Assembly: GCA_900754605.1 (NCBI GenBank)
Contig: CAAEDK010000071.1
Coordinates: 1 to 64,000, forward strand
Direction: 5' to 3'
Source: an uncultured Oscillospiraceae bacterium
GTDB taxonomy: Bacteria > Bacillota_A > Clostridia > Oscillospirales > Oscillospiraceae
DNA: 64,000 bases
Part shown: positions 26,094-34,969 of the stretch, one piece after another
How positions within the stretch are numbered: position 1 is the first letter of the stretch
Layout: each line of letters begins with the position of its first letter
Notes under the pieces: model-generated
What the model saw: only the letters and a program-made list of their open reading frames with translations
What the model was told of the DNA's origin: nothing
Database searches by the model: none
Made by a program: the position numbers and the translations under genes

Positions 26094-27677
26094 TCAGTAC
26101 AGCATCAGCGTAGGAGACTCCATCAGGGCCTTCAGCTCCTGGAGGAACTGCGCGCCGTAGGCACCGTCGATGATGCGGTGGTCGAAGGAGCCGGTGACTG
26201 TCATCTTGTGGACCGGCTGGAAGGCGCTGCCGTCCCACACCGGCTCTACCCGGATGCTGCCCACAGCCAGGATGCAGCTCTCCGGCGGGTTGACGATGGC
26301 GATGAACTGATCCACGTCATACATGCCCAGGTTGGAGATGGTGATGCTGCCGCAGCCCATGTCCGCCGGGGCCAGCTTGCCCTCCCGGGCCTTTTTGATC
26401 TGTGCCTTGTAAGCGGCACCGATCCCCTCCAGGCCCTTGACGTCGATCTCCTTGACCACGGGCACCACCAGCGCGCCCTCCAGCGCCACGGCCAGACCCA
26501 CATTGGTGTGCTTGTAGACCCGGACCTCGCCGTTTTCGTACCGGGCGTTCACCAGGGGGAACTTCCGGGAGGCCACAGCGATGGCCTTGGCCATGATATC
26601 ATTGTAAGAGAGCTTGACGCCCCGGTGGGCCTGATAGTCGTCCCGCAGGGCCATGCAGGCTTCCATGTCGATGGAGACGGTGCATTGCCAGGCGGGGATG
26701 TTCTGCATGCTCTCCTGCATCCGCTTCCCGATGACGGTGCGCATCCGGGTCATGGGCATGACCTCGTACTCCGCCTCCGCCGCCGGTGCTGTGGGAGCTG
26801 CCTCCACGACAGGCTCCTTCCAGGCCAGCACGTCCTGACGCTTGATGAACACGCCGTTGGAGGGGACGATCTTCCCCAGATCCACGCCCCGCTCCTTCGC
26901 CAGCATCTTGGCATTGGGCATGGCGGGATAGGCATGAGCCGGAGCGGCGGGAGCGGCGTGGACCACAGGCTGTCCCTTTATGATGGGCAGGTATTCCTCG
27001 TCCTCCTGGACGGGGACTGCCGCCGGGGCGGCGGGTGCGGCGGGAGCCGTGGGGGCGGCAGGGGCCTGCGCACCGCCGCGGTGGTATGCAGCGGCATCTT
27101 CCGCGCTGCCGATCACCGCCAGGACCGTCCCGGCGGTGACAGCGTCACCTTCCTTGACCAGTACGTCCAGCACCTGTCCGGCGGTGAAGCACTCCACAGG
27201 GAGGACGGCCTTGTCCGTCTCCGCCTCTACCAGGACATCGCCCCGCTTGACGGTGTCGCCCACCTTGACGTGGACCCCTACGATGGTCGCCTCGTCAGTG
27301 GTCTGTCCGGCGCTGGGCATCTTGATCTCCTTGCCAACAGCGGCTGCGGGGGCGGGAGCTGCGGGAGCGGCAGGCGCAGGGGCCTGCACTGGCGCTGCGG
27401 GGGCTGCCGCGCCACCGCGGTGATAGGAGGCCGCGTCCTCTGCGCTGCCGATGGCTACCAGAATGGTGCCGGCGGTGACGGCGTCGCCCTCCTTGACCAG
27501 CATGTCCAGCACCTGTCCGGCGGCAAAGCTCTCCACGGGGAGGACGGCCTTGTCCGTCTCCGCCTCTACCAGGACATCGCCCCGCTTGACGGTGTCGCCC
27601 ACCTTGACGTGGACCTCTACGATGGTCGCTTCATCGGTGGTCTGCCCGGCGCTGGGCATTTTGATTTCCTGAACCAT
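26094..27677 (-). CDS. Dihydrolipoamide acyltransferase (E2) with two lipoyl domains
   Basis: A 527-residue E2. Lipoyl domain 1 covers about residues 1-85 (lipoylated K43 in EAETDKAVLP) and lipoyl domain 2 about 115-200 (K155, same motif). Ala/Pro-rich swinging linkers follow, then a peripheral subunit-binding domain around 250-290 (AMPNAKMLAKERGVDLGKI) and a catalytic domain ending FDHRIIDGA with His about residue 500. The two lipoyl domains are nearly identical, even in DNA, and mark a recent duplication. It transfers the acyl group from E1 to CoA. Its lipoyl groups probably depend on the LplA and LipA genes at 33722-36793. Confidence 0.95.
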   Translation of the reverse strand: MVQEIKMPSAGQTTDEATIVEVHVKVGDTVKRGDVLVEAETDKAVLPVESFAAGQVLDMLVKEGDAVTAGTILVAIGSAEDAASYHRGGAAAPAAPVQAPAPAAPAAPAPAAAVGKEIKMPSAGQTTDEATIVGVHVKVGDTVKRGDVLVEAETDKAVLPVECFTAGQVLDVLVKEGDAVTAGTVLAVIGSAEDAAAYHRGGAQAPAAPTAPAAPAAPAAVPVQEDEEYLPIIKGQPVVHAAPAAPAHAYPAMPNAKMLAKERGVDLGKIVPSNGVFIKRQDVLAWKEPVVEAAPTAPAAEAEYEVMPMTRMRTVIGKRMQESMQNIPAWQCTVSIDMEACMALRDDYQAHRGVKLSYNDIMAKAIAVASRKFPLVNARYENGEVRVYKHTNVGLAVALEGALVVPVVKEIDVKGLEGIGAAYKAQIKKAREGKLAPADMGCGSITISNLGMYDVDQFIAIVNPPESCILAVGSIRVEPVWDGSAFQPVHKMTVTGSFDHRIIDGAYGAQFLQELKALMESPTLMLY

Positions 27678-27689
27678 AGGGGCCTCCTT

Positions 27690-28763
27690 TTACAGCTTCG
27701 CCAGTTTTCTGGCTTCCTCAGTGATCCGCTCCACAGAGGGGATCACGTAGTTCTCCAAAACAGGGGAGAAGGGAGTGGGGCAATCAGGCGCCGCCACACG
27801 GACGATGGGAGCATCCAGCAGCGTGATGGCATGCTCGGCCACATAGGAGGCCAGCTGTGCGCCCCAGCCGCCGTTGTAATGGTCCTCGTGGACGATCATC
27901 AGCTTGCCGGTCTTTTCCAGGGACTCTATCACCGTGTCATAGTCGAAGGGCACCAGGGAGCGGGGATCGATGATCTCGCAGCTGATGCCTTCCTTCTCCA
28001 GCTCCTCCGCGGCCTGCATGGCTTTATACCACATCAGCAGGTTCGCAACGATGGTGATGTGCTTGCCAGGGCGGCGGATGGCAGCCTTGCCGAAGGGCAC
28101 GGTGTAATCCCCGTCGGGGACTTCGCCGATGGCGCTGAGCTGGCCGGCCTCCTTGCGCTTGCCGCCGTAGAGCAGCTTGTGTTCAAAGACCAGGACGGGA
28201 TTGTTGTCCCGGATGGCCTGCTTCATCATGCCCTTGGCATCATAGGCGGTGGAGGGGCAGATGACCTTCAGGCCGGGCACGTGGATGAAATAGCTCTCCA
28301 GGCTCTGGGCGTGCTGGGCGCCGCGGTTGGTGGCGCCGCAGGGGGCGCGCATGACCATGGGCACATGGAAGCCGCCGTTGGACATGTAGCACATCTTGGC
28401 GGCCTGGTTGACCAGCTGGTCCATCATGCAGAACAGGAAGTCGCCGTATTGCAGGTCCGCCACCGGACGCATGCCCGCCATGGCGGCGCCTACGCAGGCG
28501 CCGGAGAGCAGGATCTCGGAGATGGGGGTGTTGATGACCCGGTTGTTGGCGAAATCATCCACGCCCTTCAATTCAAAGCCCTTTTCGTGGGCGATGCGCA
28601 CGTTGGAGCCGAACTCGTCGCCCAGGCCCTTGGTGACGGTGAAAGCACCGCCCATGCCGCCGGGGATATCCTCATCCTCACCGATGCAGAAAACGGTGGG
28701 GTCCCTGCGCATCTCTTCAGCGATAGCGCTTTTCAGCGCGTCAGCGATCGACATCATAGCCAT
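27690..28763 (-). CDS. 2-oxoacid/acetoin dehydrogenase E1 beta subunit
   Basis: A 357-residue transketolase-like beta subunit (CIGEDEDIPGGMGGAFTVTKGL, then VINTPISE, MRAPCG and EIIDPRSLVPFDYDTV). It makes the thiamine diphosphate site with the alpha subunit. The ATG at 28763 has GGGAGGG upstream, which lies within the end of the alpha gene, five bases after its stop. Whether the complex takes pyruvate, branched 2-oxoacids or acetoin cannot be read from sequence by eye. Confidence 0.93.
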   Translation of the reverse strand: MAMMSIADALKSAIAEEMRRDPTVFCIGEDEDIPGGMGGAFTVTKGLGDEFGSNVRIAHEKGFELKGVDDFANNRVINTPISEILLSGACVGAAMAGMRPVADLQYGDFLFCMMDQLVNQAAKMCYMSNGGFHVPMVMRAPCGATNRGAQHAQSLESYFIHVPGLKVICPSTAYDAKGMMKQAIRDNNPVLVFEHKLLYGGKRKEAGQLSAIGEVPDGDYTVPFGKAAIRRPGKHITIVANLLMWYKAMQAAEELEKEGISCEIIDPRSLVPFDYDTVIESLEKTGKLMIVHEDHYNGGWGAQLASYVAEHAITLLDAPIVRVAAPDCPTPFSPVLENYVIPSVERITEEARKLAKL

Positions 28764-28768
28764 GGTAT

Positions 28769-29746
28769 TCAGCCCTCCCAAAATACGTGTTCTAATGCGG
28801 AGCTCAGCTCAGGCAGCGGCGCGGCCTTGGCATATTCCACAGCCTCGTCGATCTCCCGCTCGATGGCGGCCTCTTCCTTTTGAAGCTCCTCCTCGGTGAT
28901 GACGCCCTGGTCCAGGATCACCTTGCGGAAATTCTTCACAGGGTCCCGGTCGTTGATCCAGTGATCGGCCTCATCCTTGGGGCGATAGCCGCAGGCGTCG
29001 TTGCGGGAATGGCCGCCGTGGCGGTACGTCTTGACCTCGATGATGGTGGGGCCTTCACCGGCGCGGGCCCGGGCGATGGCCCGGGTAGCGGCTTCGTTGA
29101 CGGCGACGACATCGTTGCCGTCAACCACCTCGCTGGGGATGCCATAGATGGCGGCCCGGTCGGCGGCCACGTTCTCCTGGCAGCAGGTGAGGCTGATAGA
29201 GGTGTTGGCGGAGTACATATTGTTCTCGCACACGTAGATCACCGGCAGCTTCCAAAGGCCGGCTGCGTTCATCGTCTCGTGATAGGAGCCTTCGTTGCTG
29301 GCGCCATCGCCGAAGAAGCAGACCACCACGTTGTCCTTCTTCTGCATCTTGAAAGCCAGGGCAACGCCTGCGGCGATAGGCAGGTTGCCGCCCACGATGG
29401 CGTTGGCGGTCATGGCGCCCACGCTGGCGTCGCCGGTGTGCATGGCGCCGCCCTTGCCGCCGCAGCAGCCGTCGGCCTTGCCGAACATCTCGCACATCAT
29501 TGCCTTGACGGAGATGCCCTTTGCCAGATCGTGTCCGGCAGGGCGGTGGGTGGAAGCCATCCAGTCGTCCTTGCGCAGGTCATACAGCATGCCCACTGCG
29601 CTGGCCTCCTCGCCGGTGCTTTGGTGGATGGTGCCGGGCATGATGCCCTCTAAGAACAGATAGTAGATGCTCTCTTCATATTTGCGGATCTCGTACATTT
29701 TCTTGTACATGCCTAATGCTTTTTCCGCAGGCAGAAAATCGCTCAT
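28769..29746 (-). CDS. 2-oxoacid/acetoin dehydrogenase E1 alpha subunit
   Basis: A 325-residue alpha subunit with the thiamine diphosphate motif GDGASNEG ending in ENN, the phosphorylation-loop-like region YRHGGHSRND, and GTIHQSTGEEA and STHRPAGHDLAKG near the N-terminus. It starts the operon E1 alpha, E1 beta, E2, E3, SDR. The operon is preceded by a promoter at 29913-29885 and a candidate operator. Strict anaerobes mostly use pyruvate:ferredoxin oxidoreductase, so a lipoate-dependent complex here more likely serves acetoin or another 2-oxo substrate. That is inference. Confidence 0.93.
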   Translation of the reverse strand: MSDFLPAEKALGMYKKMYEIRKYEESIYYLFLEGIMPGTIHQSTGEEASAVGMLYDLRKDDWMASTHRPAGHDLAKGISVKAMMCEMFGKADGCCGGKGGAMHTGDASVGAMTANAIVGGNLPIAAGVALAFKMQKKDNVVVCFFGDGASNEGSYHETMNAAGLWKLPVIYVCENNMYSANTSISLTCCQENVAADRAAIYGIPSEVVDGNDVVAVNEAATRAIARARAGEGPTIIEVKTYRHGGHSRNDACGYRPKDEADHWINDRDPVKNFRKVILDQGVITEEELQKEEAAIEREIDEAVEYAKAAPLPELSSALEHVFWEG

Positions 29747-29850
29747 GGATCATTTCCTCCTTTTTTAGATCAGCGGGAGCCCTCTATGATCGCATCTATA
29801 TGCGGCTGTTGGATGGCCGGACCGACACACCGCAGGCAGATGTGACTTCA

Positions 29851-29860
29851 TTACTAATAA
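29851..29860. promoter_or_regulatory. TTACTAATAA motif, dehydrogenase operon
   Basis: TTACTAATAA lies just downstream of the predicted start of transcription of the leftward dehydrogenase operon. The same motif recurs at 30098, 30242 (last base changed) and, inverted, at 33673. Confidence 0.55.
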
Positions 29861-29884
29861 AGTTTATCCCTCTCAGATGTGCTT

Positions 29885-29913
29885 AGTGTACTGTTCGTAG
29901 TGGGATTTGTCAA
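29885..29913 (-). promoter_or_regulatory. Promoter of the dehydrogenase operon
   Basis: On the minus strand, TTGACA (29913-29908) and TACACT (29890-29885) are separated by 17 bases, about 140 bases before the E1 alpha start codon. Confidence 0.65.
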
Positions 29914-29929
29914 TACCTCCATCTAATCA

Positions 29930-30506
29930 CGGTACGACCACTACTTTTTTGTCAAAATCACGAAAACAGGGAGGAGGAAATTGAAAAACAGTCTGTTGAA
30001 TCGTTTGAATACGGGTGTAAAACAGAAAAAATAGAGAAAAACAGATCGTTTGCAGGAAAAACCTGTGGCAAATCGAATGGACGGCCCTCTTTCAAAATTA
30101 CTAATAATATAGGAGAGAGAATAAATGCGAAACCGGAATAAATCCGTGTGTTATCCAGCTGATTTTCAGAAAAAAACGATTGCTAACAGAGAATCGGAGA
30201 TGAGAAGTTGAGAAGAGCTGATCAGAGTTGGTTTGTTTATTTTACTAATATATATGAGGAGATCTGTGTGGATCCTACAAAAAATAAATGCTATATTTAC
30301 TTTTTTTGCTCATCCTGTTAAACTGACTGATAAATAGGAGCCGTGCCGGACACTCCACAAACTATCCGGCACTAGGTGGAAAAGAAGGAGGATACAGGTC
30401 CGTAGGCCCACGGTGCAGCAGTGTGGAGACCTGCTGTAAAGCGGCGGTGGAGCCACCGCATGCGAGGCCGTCCGCGCGGAGGCGGGGCGGTCAGGGCTGT
30501 AACGAT
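29930..30506. promoter_or_regulatory. AT-rich divergent regulatory region with repeated motif
   Basis: No gene is seen. The region is much more AT-rich than its neighbours and carries TTACTAATAA at 30098-30107 and TTACTAATAT at 30242-30251. A hairpin (GTGCCGGA paired with TCCGGCAC, 30343-30372) lies closer to the rightward ATPase gene, followed by AAGGAGG and a GC-rich leader of about 110 bases. I read it as a long regulated leader for the ATPase gene. Confidence 0.5.
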
Positions 30507-31694
30507 ATGGCAGAGGTCGTACTGAAAAACATCAAAAAGGTCTATCCCAACTTGGAGCCGAAAAAAGGCAAGAAGGCCGAGGGCGAGCATAAGCACAACC
30601 TGAAAGTCACCGAAGAGGGCGTCCTGGCAGTGCAGGACTTCAACCTGGACATCCAGGACCGGGAGTTCATCGTACTGGTCGGCCCCTCCGGCTGCGGCAA
30701 ATCCACCACCTTGCGGATGATCGCCGGCCTGGAGGAGATCTCCGGCGGCGAATTGTACATCGATGGCCGGCTGGTCAACGATGTGGCCCCTAAGGACCGG
30801 GATATCGCCATGGTGTTCCAGAATTATGCCCTGTACCCCCATATGACGGTATATGAGAACATGGCCTTCTCCTTGAAGCTGAAGAAGCTGCCCAAGGGCG
30901 AGATCGACAAGAAGGTCCGGGAGGCCGCGGAAATCCTGGACATCACCCAGTATCTGGACCGCAAGCCCAAGGCGCTGTCCGGCGGCCAGCGCCAGCGCGT
31001 AGCCATCGGCCGGGCCATCGTCCGCAACCCTAAGGTCTTTTTGATGGATGAGCCGCTGTCCAACCTGGACGCCAAGCTGCGCAACCAGATGCGGGCGGAG
31101 ATCATCAAGCTGCGCCAGCGCATCGACACCACCTTCATCTACGTCACCCACGACCAGACGGAGGCCATGACCCTGGGCGACCGCATCGTGATCATGAAGG
31201 ACGGCGTGATCCAGCAGATCGGCACGCCGGAGGAGGTCTTCAACCACCCGGCCAACCTGTTCGTGGCCGGCTTCATCGGGATGCCCCAGATGAACCTCTT
31301 CGACGCCCGCCTGGAGCGCCGGGCTGACGGCGTGTATGAGGTGCTGCTGGAGAACGCCCGCATCCAGCTGTCGGAGGAGAAGCAGGCCCGCCTGGAGGCC
31401 AACGGCGTCCAGAGCCAGGCCATCAAGCTGGGCGTGCGCCCGGAGCATATCATGCTGGCCGGAGAGGGCAGCCAGATGATCCACGGGACGGTGGACGTCT
31501 CTGAGATGATGGGTTCTGCGGTCCATCTGCATTTGCAGGCCTGCGGACGGGACACGATCATCATCATCCAGACCATGGATATGCAAGGTCCCAACCGGGT
31601 GGATTTTTCCGTCGGCCAGCGGATCGCCTTCACCTTCGGCGGGAACATCGTGCATGTGTTCGACCCGGAGAGCGGCAAGAACCTGGAGCAGTAA
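30507..31694 (+). CDS. Sugar ABC importer ATPase, MsmK/UgpC type
   Basis: A 395-residue ATPase: Walker A GPSGCGKST, Q-loop FQNYALYPHMTV, signature LSGGQRQR, Walker B VFLMDEPLSNLDAK, H-loop VTHDQTEA, then a C-terminal regulatory TOBE domain (GVRPEHI). An unusual Lys/Glu/His-rich insert of about 20 residues (EPKKGKKAEGEHKHN) lies between the first two strands. It probably energises the importer whose permeases lie at 22015-23744, which lacks its own ATPase gene, and could serve others. The start at 30507 fits the family N-terminus, though its ribosome site is weak. Confidence 0.92.
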   Translation: MAEVVLKNIKKVYPNLEPKKGKKAEGEHKHNLKVTEEGVLAVQDFNLDIQDREFIVLVGPSGCGKSTTLRMIAGLEEISGGELYIDGRLVNDVAPKDRDIAMVFQNYALYPHMTVYENMAFSLKLKKLPKGEIDKKVREAAEILDITQYLDRKPKALSGGQRQRVAIGRAIVRNPKVFLMDEPLSNLDAKLRNQMRAEIIKLRQRIDTTFIYVTHDQTEAMTLGDRIVIMKDGVIQQIGTPEEVFNHPANLFVAGFIGMPQMNLFDARLERRADGVYEVLLENARIQLSEEKQARLEANGVQSQAIKLGVRPEHIMLAGEGSQMIHGTVDVSEMMGSAVHLHLQACGRDTIIIIQTMDMQGPNRVDFSVGQRIAFTFGGNIVHVFDPESGKNLEQ

Positions 31695-31706
31695 GGACCG
31701 GGCGTG

Positions 31707-32300
31707 ATGGATCTGATCTGCCTGGGAGACAGCCTGACCTTCGGACTGGGCGTCCGCCGCGGCCGGTGCTGGACGGCTCTGTTTGCCGAGGAGAGCGGCT
31801 GGAACGTATCGAATAGAGGCATCAGCGGCGATACCACCAGCGGGATGCTGGCCCGCCTCCACCGGGATGTTTTGACAGCCCTGGGAGAGGACCGCAGCCA
31901 GTGCCGGGTGCTGGTGATGGGAGGGACCAACGACATCCTGTTTTCCGGCACAGACACCGGGGCCAAGGCGAACCTCACCGCCATGGTGTATCAGCTCAAG
32001 GCCTGCGGGGTGCAGCCTATGGTGGGCATCCCGCTGCCGGTGGACTGGGCCAGGGTGCCGGAGAAATGGCGGGAGCTGGTGGATTTCCGAGCGGCGGCGG
32101 CGCAAGTCCAGGCATATGCAGACTGGCTGCGGGCCTATTGCCGGGGATCGGGATCTCTGACGGTGGATTTCGCCGCGGATTTTTACCGGCCGGACGGCCA
32201 GCTGTGTCAGGAGATGCTGTGGGATGGCCTCCATCCCAGCGAGGACGGCCACAGCAAGATGGCGGAGCGGCTGGCGCGGCTCCTGCTGCGAAAGGGATAA
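31707..32300 (+). CDS. SGNH/GDSL-type esterase
   Basis: A 197-residue SGNH hydrolase with block I GDSLTFG (Ser9), block II Gly in GISGDTT, block III GGTNDI and block V DGLHPSEDGH with the catalytic Asp and His. No signal peptide, so cytoplasmic. It hydrolyses ester bonds, possibly deacylating an imported compound. AAGGA lies upstream and the gene follows the ATPase gene by 12 bases, so the two are co-transcribed. Confidence 0.88.
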   Translation: MDLICLGDSLTFGLGVRRGRCWTALFAEESGWNVSNRGISGDTTSGMLARLHRDVLTALGEDRSQCRVLVMGGTNDILFSGTDTGAKANLTAMVYQLKACGVQPMVGIPLPVDWARVPEKWRELVDFRAAAAQVQAYADWLRAYCRGSGSLTVDFAADFYRPDGQLCQEMLWDGLHPSEDGHSKMAERLARLLLRKG

Positions 32301-32305
32301 AAAGG

Positions 32306-32336
32306 GAACGCTCCCCCTTGTGCAAGGGGGAGCGTT
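32306..32336. terminator. Bidirectional terminator
   Basis: GAACGCTCCCCCTTG pairs with CAAGGGGGAGCGTTC around two bases, between converging genes (esterase and LacI regulator). Confidence 0.85.
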
Positions 32337-32352
32337 CTGGTAAAACAGGGCG

Positions 32353-33420
32353 TCAGCTCCGGCAGGGAGCGGTAGAACGGCGCACCACCAGCTGGGGGGT
32401 GCATTCCACCTTGAACCGGGCGGAGGAGAGGAGCGCTGCATCCGCAGAGGGGTTCGTCCTGCGCAGCAGCAGGTCGATGGCGGCCTGGGCCAACAGGTTG
32501 ATATGATAGTCCACCGTGGTCAAAGAGATGCGGGAAAGGCCGGTGTAGAGAACGTTATCGAAGCTGACGATGGAGTAGTTCCCGGGGAACTGGGCGTTGT
32601 GCTGGGAAAGAGCGTCGATGACGCCCATGGCCACCATATCGTTGATGGAGATGAAGGCCGTATAGGTGCCCGAGAGCAGCTCCGGCCGCTGGGCCACGGC
32701 CCGCCCGATGCGGTAGCCGATGTCGTTGCCCGGCGCATGCTCAATCTCGTCCGGCCCCGGCACCACCACCCGGAGATGGTCCCGCAGGCCGCAGCGCTCC
32801 ATCTGCCAGGTGACGCCCTGGATGCGGTTGGAACGGGCGAGGCTCTTGGAGGGGTCGCTGGAGATCAGGGCGATGTTCCGGTGCCCCAGGGAGACGAGAT
32901 GCTCGGCGGCGATGCTGCCCGCCCGGAAGTTGTCCAGCTCGATCAGGTCGATGTCAGAGACGGCGTTCTTATCGCAGATGGCGATCACCGGCATCTGGCA
33001 GCTGACCTGGCTTGCATAGGCGGGGGCATCCGGCGGATAGAGGAAGATGGCGGCCTGGAAGCTGGAATTCAGCGCGATCTCCAGGAAGGCCGCTTCCCGC
33101 TGGGCATTGTGGTAGGTGCTGCAGAAGATCAGGTGCAGATCGTGGGGAGCAGCTGCCAGGTCCAGTTCGTGGAGCAGGAAGGAGTAGTAGGGGTTGGTGG
33201 GGTCGCTGGCCAGCACCAGTACCGACTGTTCGGACCGGGCCTGGCTCCGTGCCCGGGGGGGTTTGGTGTAGTGCAGGGCCTGGGCGGCGCTGAGCACCTT
33301 GGAGACGGTCTCCGGGGGGATCGCGCCTCTGCTTTTTTGATTCAGGACCAGGGAGACGGTGGATTGAGAAACGCCGGACAGCTTGGCGACATCTGTCATG
33401 GTGGCTTTTTTCTGTCCCAT
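32353..33420 (-). CDS. LacI-family transcriptional regulator
   Basis: A 355-residue regulator: helix-turn-helix MTDVAKLSGVSQSTVSLVL near residue 8 and a periplasmic-binding-like effector domain (FISINDMVAMGVIDAL, YSIVSFDN). It is divergent from the lipoate operon. Motifs related to TTACTAATAA lie at its own promoter region, the lipoate promoter, the dehydrogenase promoter and the ATPase leader, so it is the best candidate for the shared regulator. The ligand is unknown. Confidence 0.92.
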   Translation of the reverse strand: MGQKKATMTDVAKLSGVSQSTVSLVLNQKSRGAIPPETVSKVLSAAQALHYTKPPRARSQARSEQSVLVLASDPTNPYYSFLLHELDLAAAPHDLHLIFCSTYHNAQREAAFLEIALNSSFQAAIFLYPPDAPAYASQVSCQMPVIAICDKNAVSDIDLIELDNFRAGSIAAEHLVSLGHRNIALISSDPSKSLARSNRIQGVTWQMERCGLRDHLRVVVPGPDEIEHAPGNDIGYRIGRAVAQRPELLSGTYTAFISINDMVAMGVIDALSQHNAQFPGNYSIVSFDNVLYTGLSRISLTTVDYHINLLAQAAIDLLLRRTNPSADAALLSSARFKVECTPQLVVRRSTAPCRS

Positions 33421-33620
33421 GGGACTGCTTCACTCCTCTGCGGCTGCGTCTTGCGCAGGTGATCTCCACCATTATAGCGGACTTTTTTGCGGATGTAAAT
33501 ATTATGAAAGAGTTTCTCTGGTGGAAAAGCGCCGCGAGAGGCATATTCGGCGGGATATGGTGAAAATGTGGAGAGCCAGGTCTGCGATCTTGTGAAAAAT
33601 TAGAGAATATGGCGATCTGC

Positions 33621-33649
33621 TTGACAGTGGACGGAACTGGCACTATACT
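33621..33649 (+). promoter_or_regulatory. Promoter of the lipoate operon
   Basis: TTGACA (33621-33626) and TATACT (33644-33649) with a 17-base spacer, 73 bases before the LplA start codon. Confidence 0.75.
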
Positions 33650-33682
33650 AATTTTAGTAAATATAAATCGGTTTATTAGTAA
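33646..33682. promoter_or_regulatory. Operator candidates at the lipoate promoter
   Basis: TACTAATTTTAGTA (33646-33659) is a palindrome overlapping the -10, and TTATTAGTAA (33673-33682) is the exact reverse complement of the TTACTAATAA motif found upstream of the dehydrogenase and ATPase genes. Binding here would block the promoter. Confidence 0.55.
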
Positions 33683-33721
33683 TACTTGAGAGCGAAGCGG
33701 CCGTTGGAGGGGGGGCGTCAT

Positions 33722-34675
33722 ATGCTTTGGCTGGATAGCGGCTCCCACGATCCCTTTTACAATCTGGCGCTGGAAGAGCATCTTTTCCAGACCGTCCGGG
33801 AAGATGAGGTGTTCTTCCTGTGGAGAAATACCCCCTGTGTGGTGGTGGGGAGCTTTCAGAGCATCTGCCGGGAGGTCCGGGCGGCGGAGCTGTATCACCT
33901 GGGGATCCCAGTTCTGCGCCGCATGAGCGGCGGCGGCACCGTCTACCACGATCTTGGCAATGTGAATTATACCATCATCAAAGATGCCCCTCCCGGCGGC
34001 GAGGTGTGCTATGGGGATTTCCTGGATTCGGTGGTGGCGGCGCTGAACCGCTTGCAGATCCCTGCCCGGCGGGGCCGGACCTGTGACATCACCCTGGCGG
34101 GGAGGAAGATCTCCGGCAGCGCCCAGCGGTTTTCCAGCGGGCGGGTGCTGCACCACGGGACGCTGCTGTTCCAGGCGGATCTGGAGCGGGTGGACCGTTT
34201 GACGGCCGGCGGGAAGCGGGAGGACATCCAGAGCCGGGGGACGCCCTCGGCGATCTGCTCCGTCACCAATATCGCCGACCATCTGACGGCTCCCATGGCC
34301 ATCGAGACATTTGAACAGCGCCTTTTGGAAGCGGTCCTCCCGCCGGGGAGCCGGATGCTGGCCCTGACAGCGCAGCAGCAGGCGGAGGTATGCCGCCTGC
34401 GGGATGAAAAGTATAAGAGCTGGGCGTGGACGTGGGGAAAGGACCCTGCGTTCACCTGCTGCCGGGAAGGCCGCCTGGGAGATGCGCCGATCCGTCTGGC
34501 CTACCGGGCAAGGCACGGGATCTTCTCCGGCGTGGAAGTGCATTGCCCACTGCTGGACGAGGCGGAGGCAGTCCGCCTGCTGGAAGGAGCGCGGCTGGAT
34601 CTGCCGGAGCTTTCCGGCGTCTGCCGCCGCCTGGCCGGAGGGCTGGGAGGGGAGCTGCTGGAACTGCTGCTGTGA
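33722..34675 (+). CDS. lplA: Lipoate-protein ligase A, first paralogue
   Basis: A 317-residue ligase. It has RRMSGGGTVYHDLGNVNY, the lipoate/ATP-binding loop, and the GRKISGSAQR motif with its catalytic-site Lys, HHGTLLF, and a C-terminal accessory domain with WAWTWGKDPAF. It activates lipoate with ATP and attaches it to lysines of lipoyl domains, here the E2 and the free lipoyl protein downstream. GGAGGGGGG lies before the ATG at 33722. It is first of the operon lplA, lipoyl protein, lipA, lplA. Confidence 0.93.
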   Translation: MLWLDSGSHDPFYNLALEEHLFQTVREDEVFFLWRNTPCVVVGSFQSICREVRAAELYHLGIPVLRRMSGGGTVYHDLGNVNYTIIKDAPPGGEVCYGDFLDSVVAALNRLQIPARRGRTCDITLAGRKISGSAQRFSSGRVLHHGTLLFQADLERVDRLTAGGKREDIQSRGTPSAICSVTNIADHLTAPMAIETFEQRLLEAVLPPGSRMLALTAQQQAEVCRLRDEKYKSWAWTWGKDPAFTCCREGRLGDAPIRLAYRARHGIFSGVEVHCPLLDEAEAVRLLEGARLDLPELSGVCRRLAGGLGGELLELLL

Positions 34676-34729
34676 GGGAAGCTGTACATCATTTGCATAG
34701 TTCATGAGTAAAAAGGAGCGCGCGAGATA

Positions 34730-34969
34730 ATGGAAAAACAGATCAAGATGCCCAAGCTGCGGCCGGAGATGGAGAGCGGCGTGGTATGTGCCTGGCTGAA
34801 AGAGGAGGGCCAGCAGGTCCTGGCCGGCGAGCCGCTGTACGAGATCGAAACGGACAAGGTGGTCAGCCAGATCGAGGCCACAGAGAGCGGCGTGCTGAAA
34901 AAGCAGCTTTGTGAGGAGGGGGACCGCATCCCCGTGGATGGCCCCGTGGCGGTATTGGAGACGGTATGA
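34730..34969 (+). CDS. Stand-alone lipoyl-domain protein
   Basis: A 79-residue protein that is a single biotinyl/lipoyl domain: MPKLRPEMESGVVCAWLKEEG, then the modified Lys in EIETDKVVSQIEA, then LCEEGDRIPVDGPVAVLE. It has no catalytic or binding domain. Sitting between a lipoate ligase and lipoyl synthase genes, with a 4-base overlap into lipA, it could carry lipoyl or octanoyl groups as the substrate for LipA and a donor to other proteins, as GcvH does in some bacteria. This role is inferred from context. Confidence 0.88.
   Translation: MEKQIKMPKLRPEMESGVVCAWLKEEGQQVLAGEPLYEIETDKVVSQIEATESGVLKKQLCEEGDRIPVDGPVAVLETV

Noticed and set aside
26067..28883. A 938-codon rightward open frame opposite E2 and E1 beta
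   Set aside because: Antisense of the dehydrogenase genes; it has no domain and an extreme Gly/His composition.
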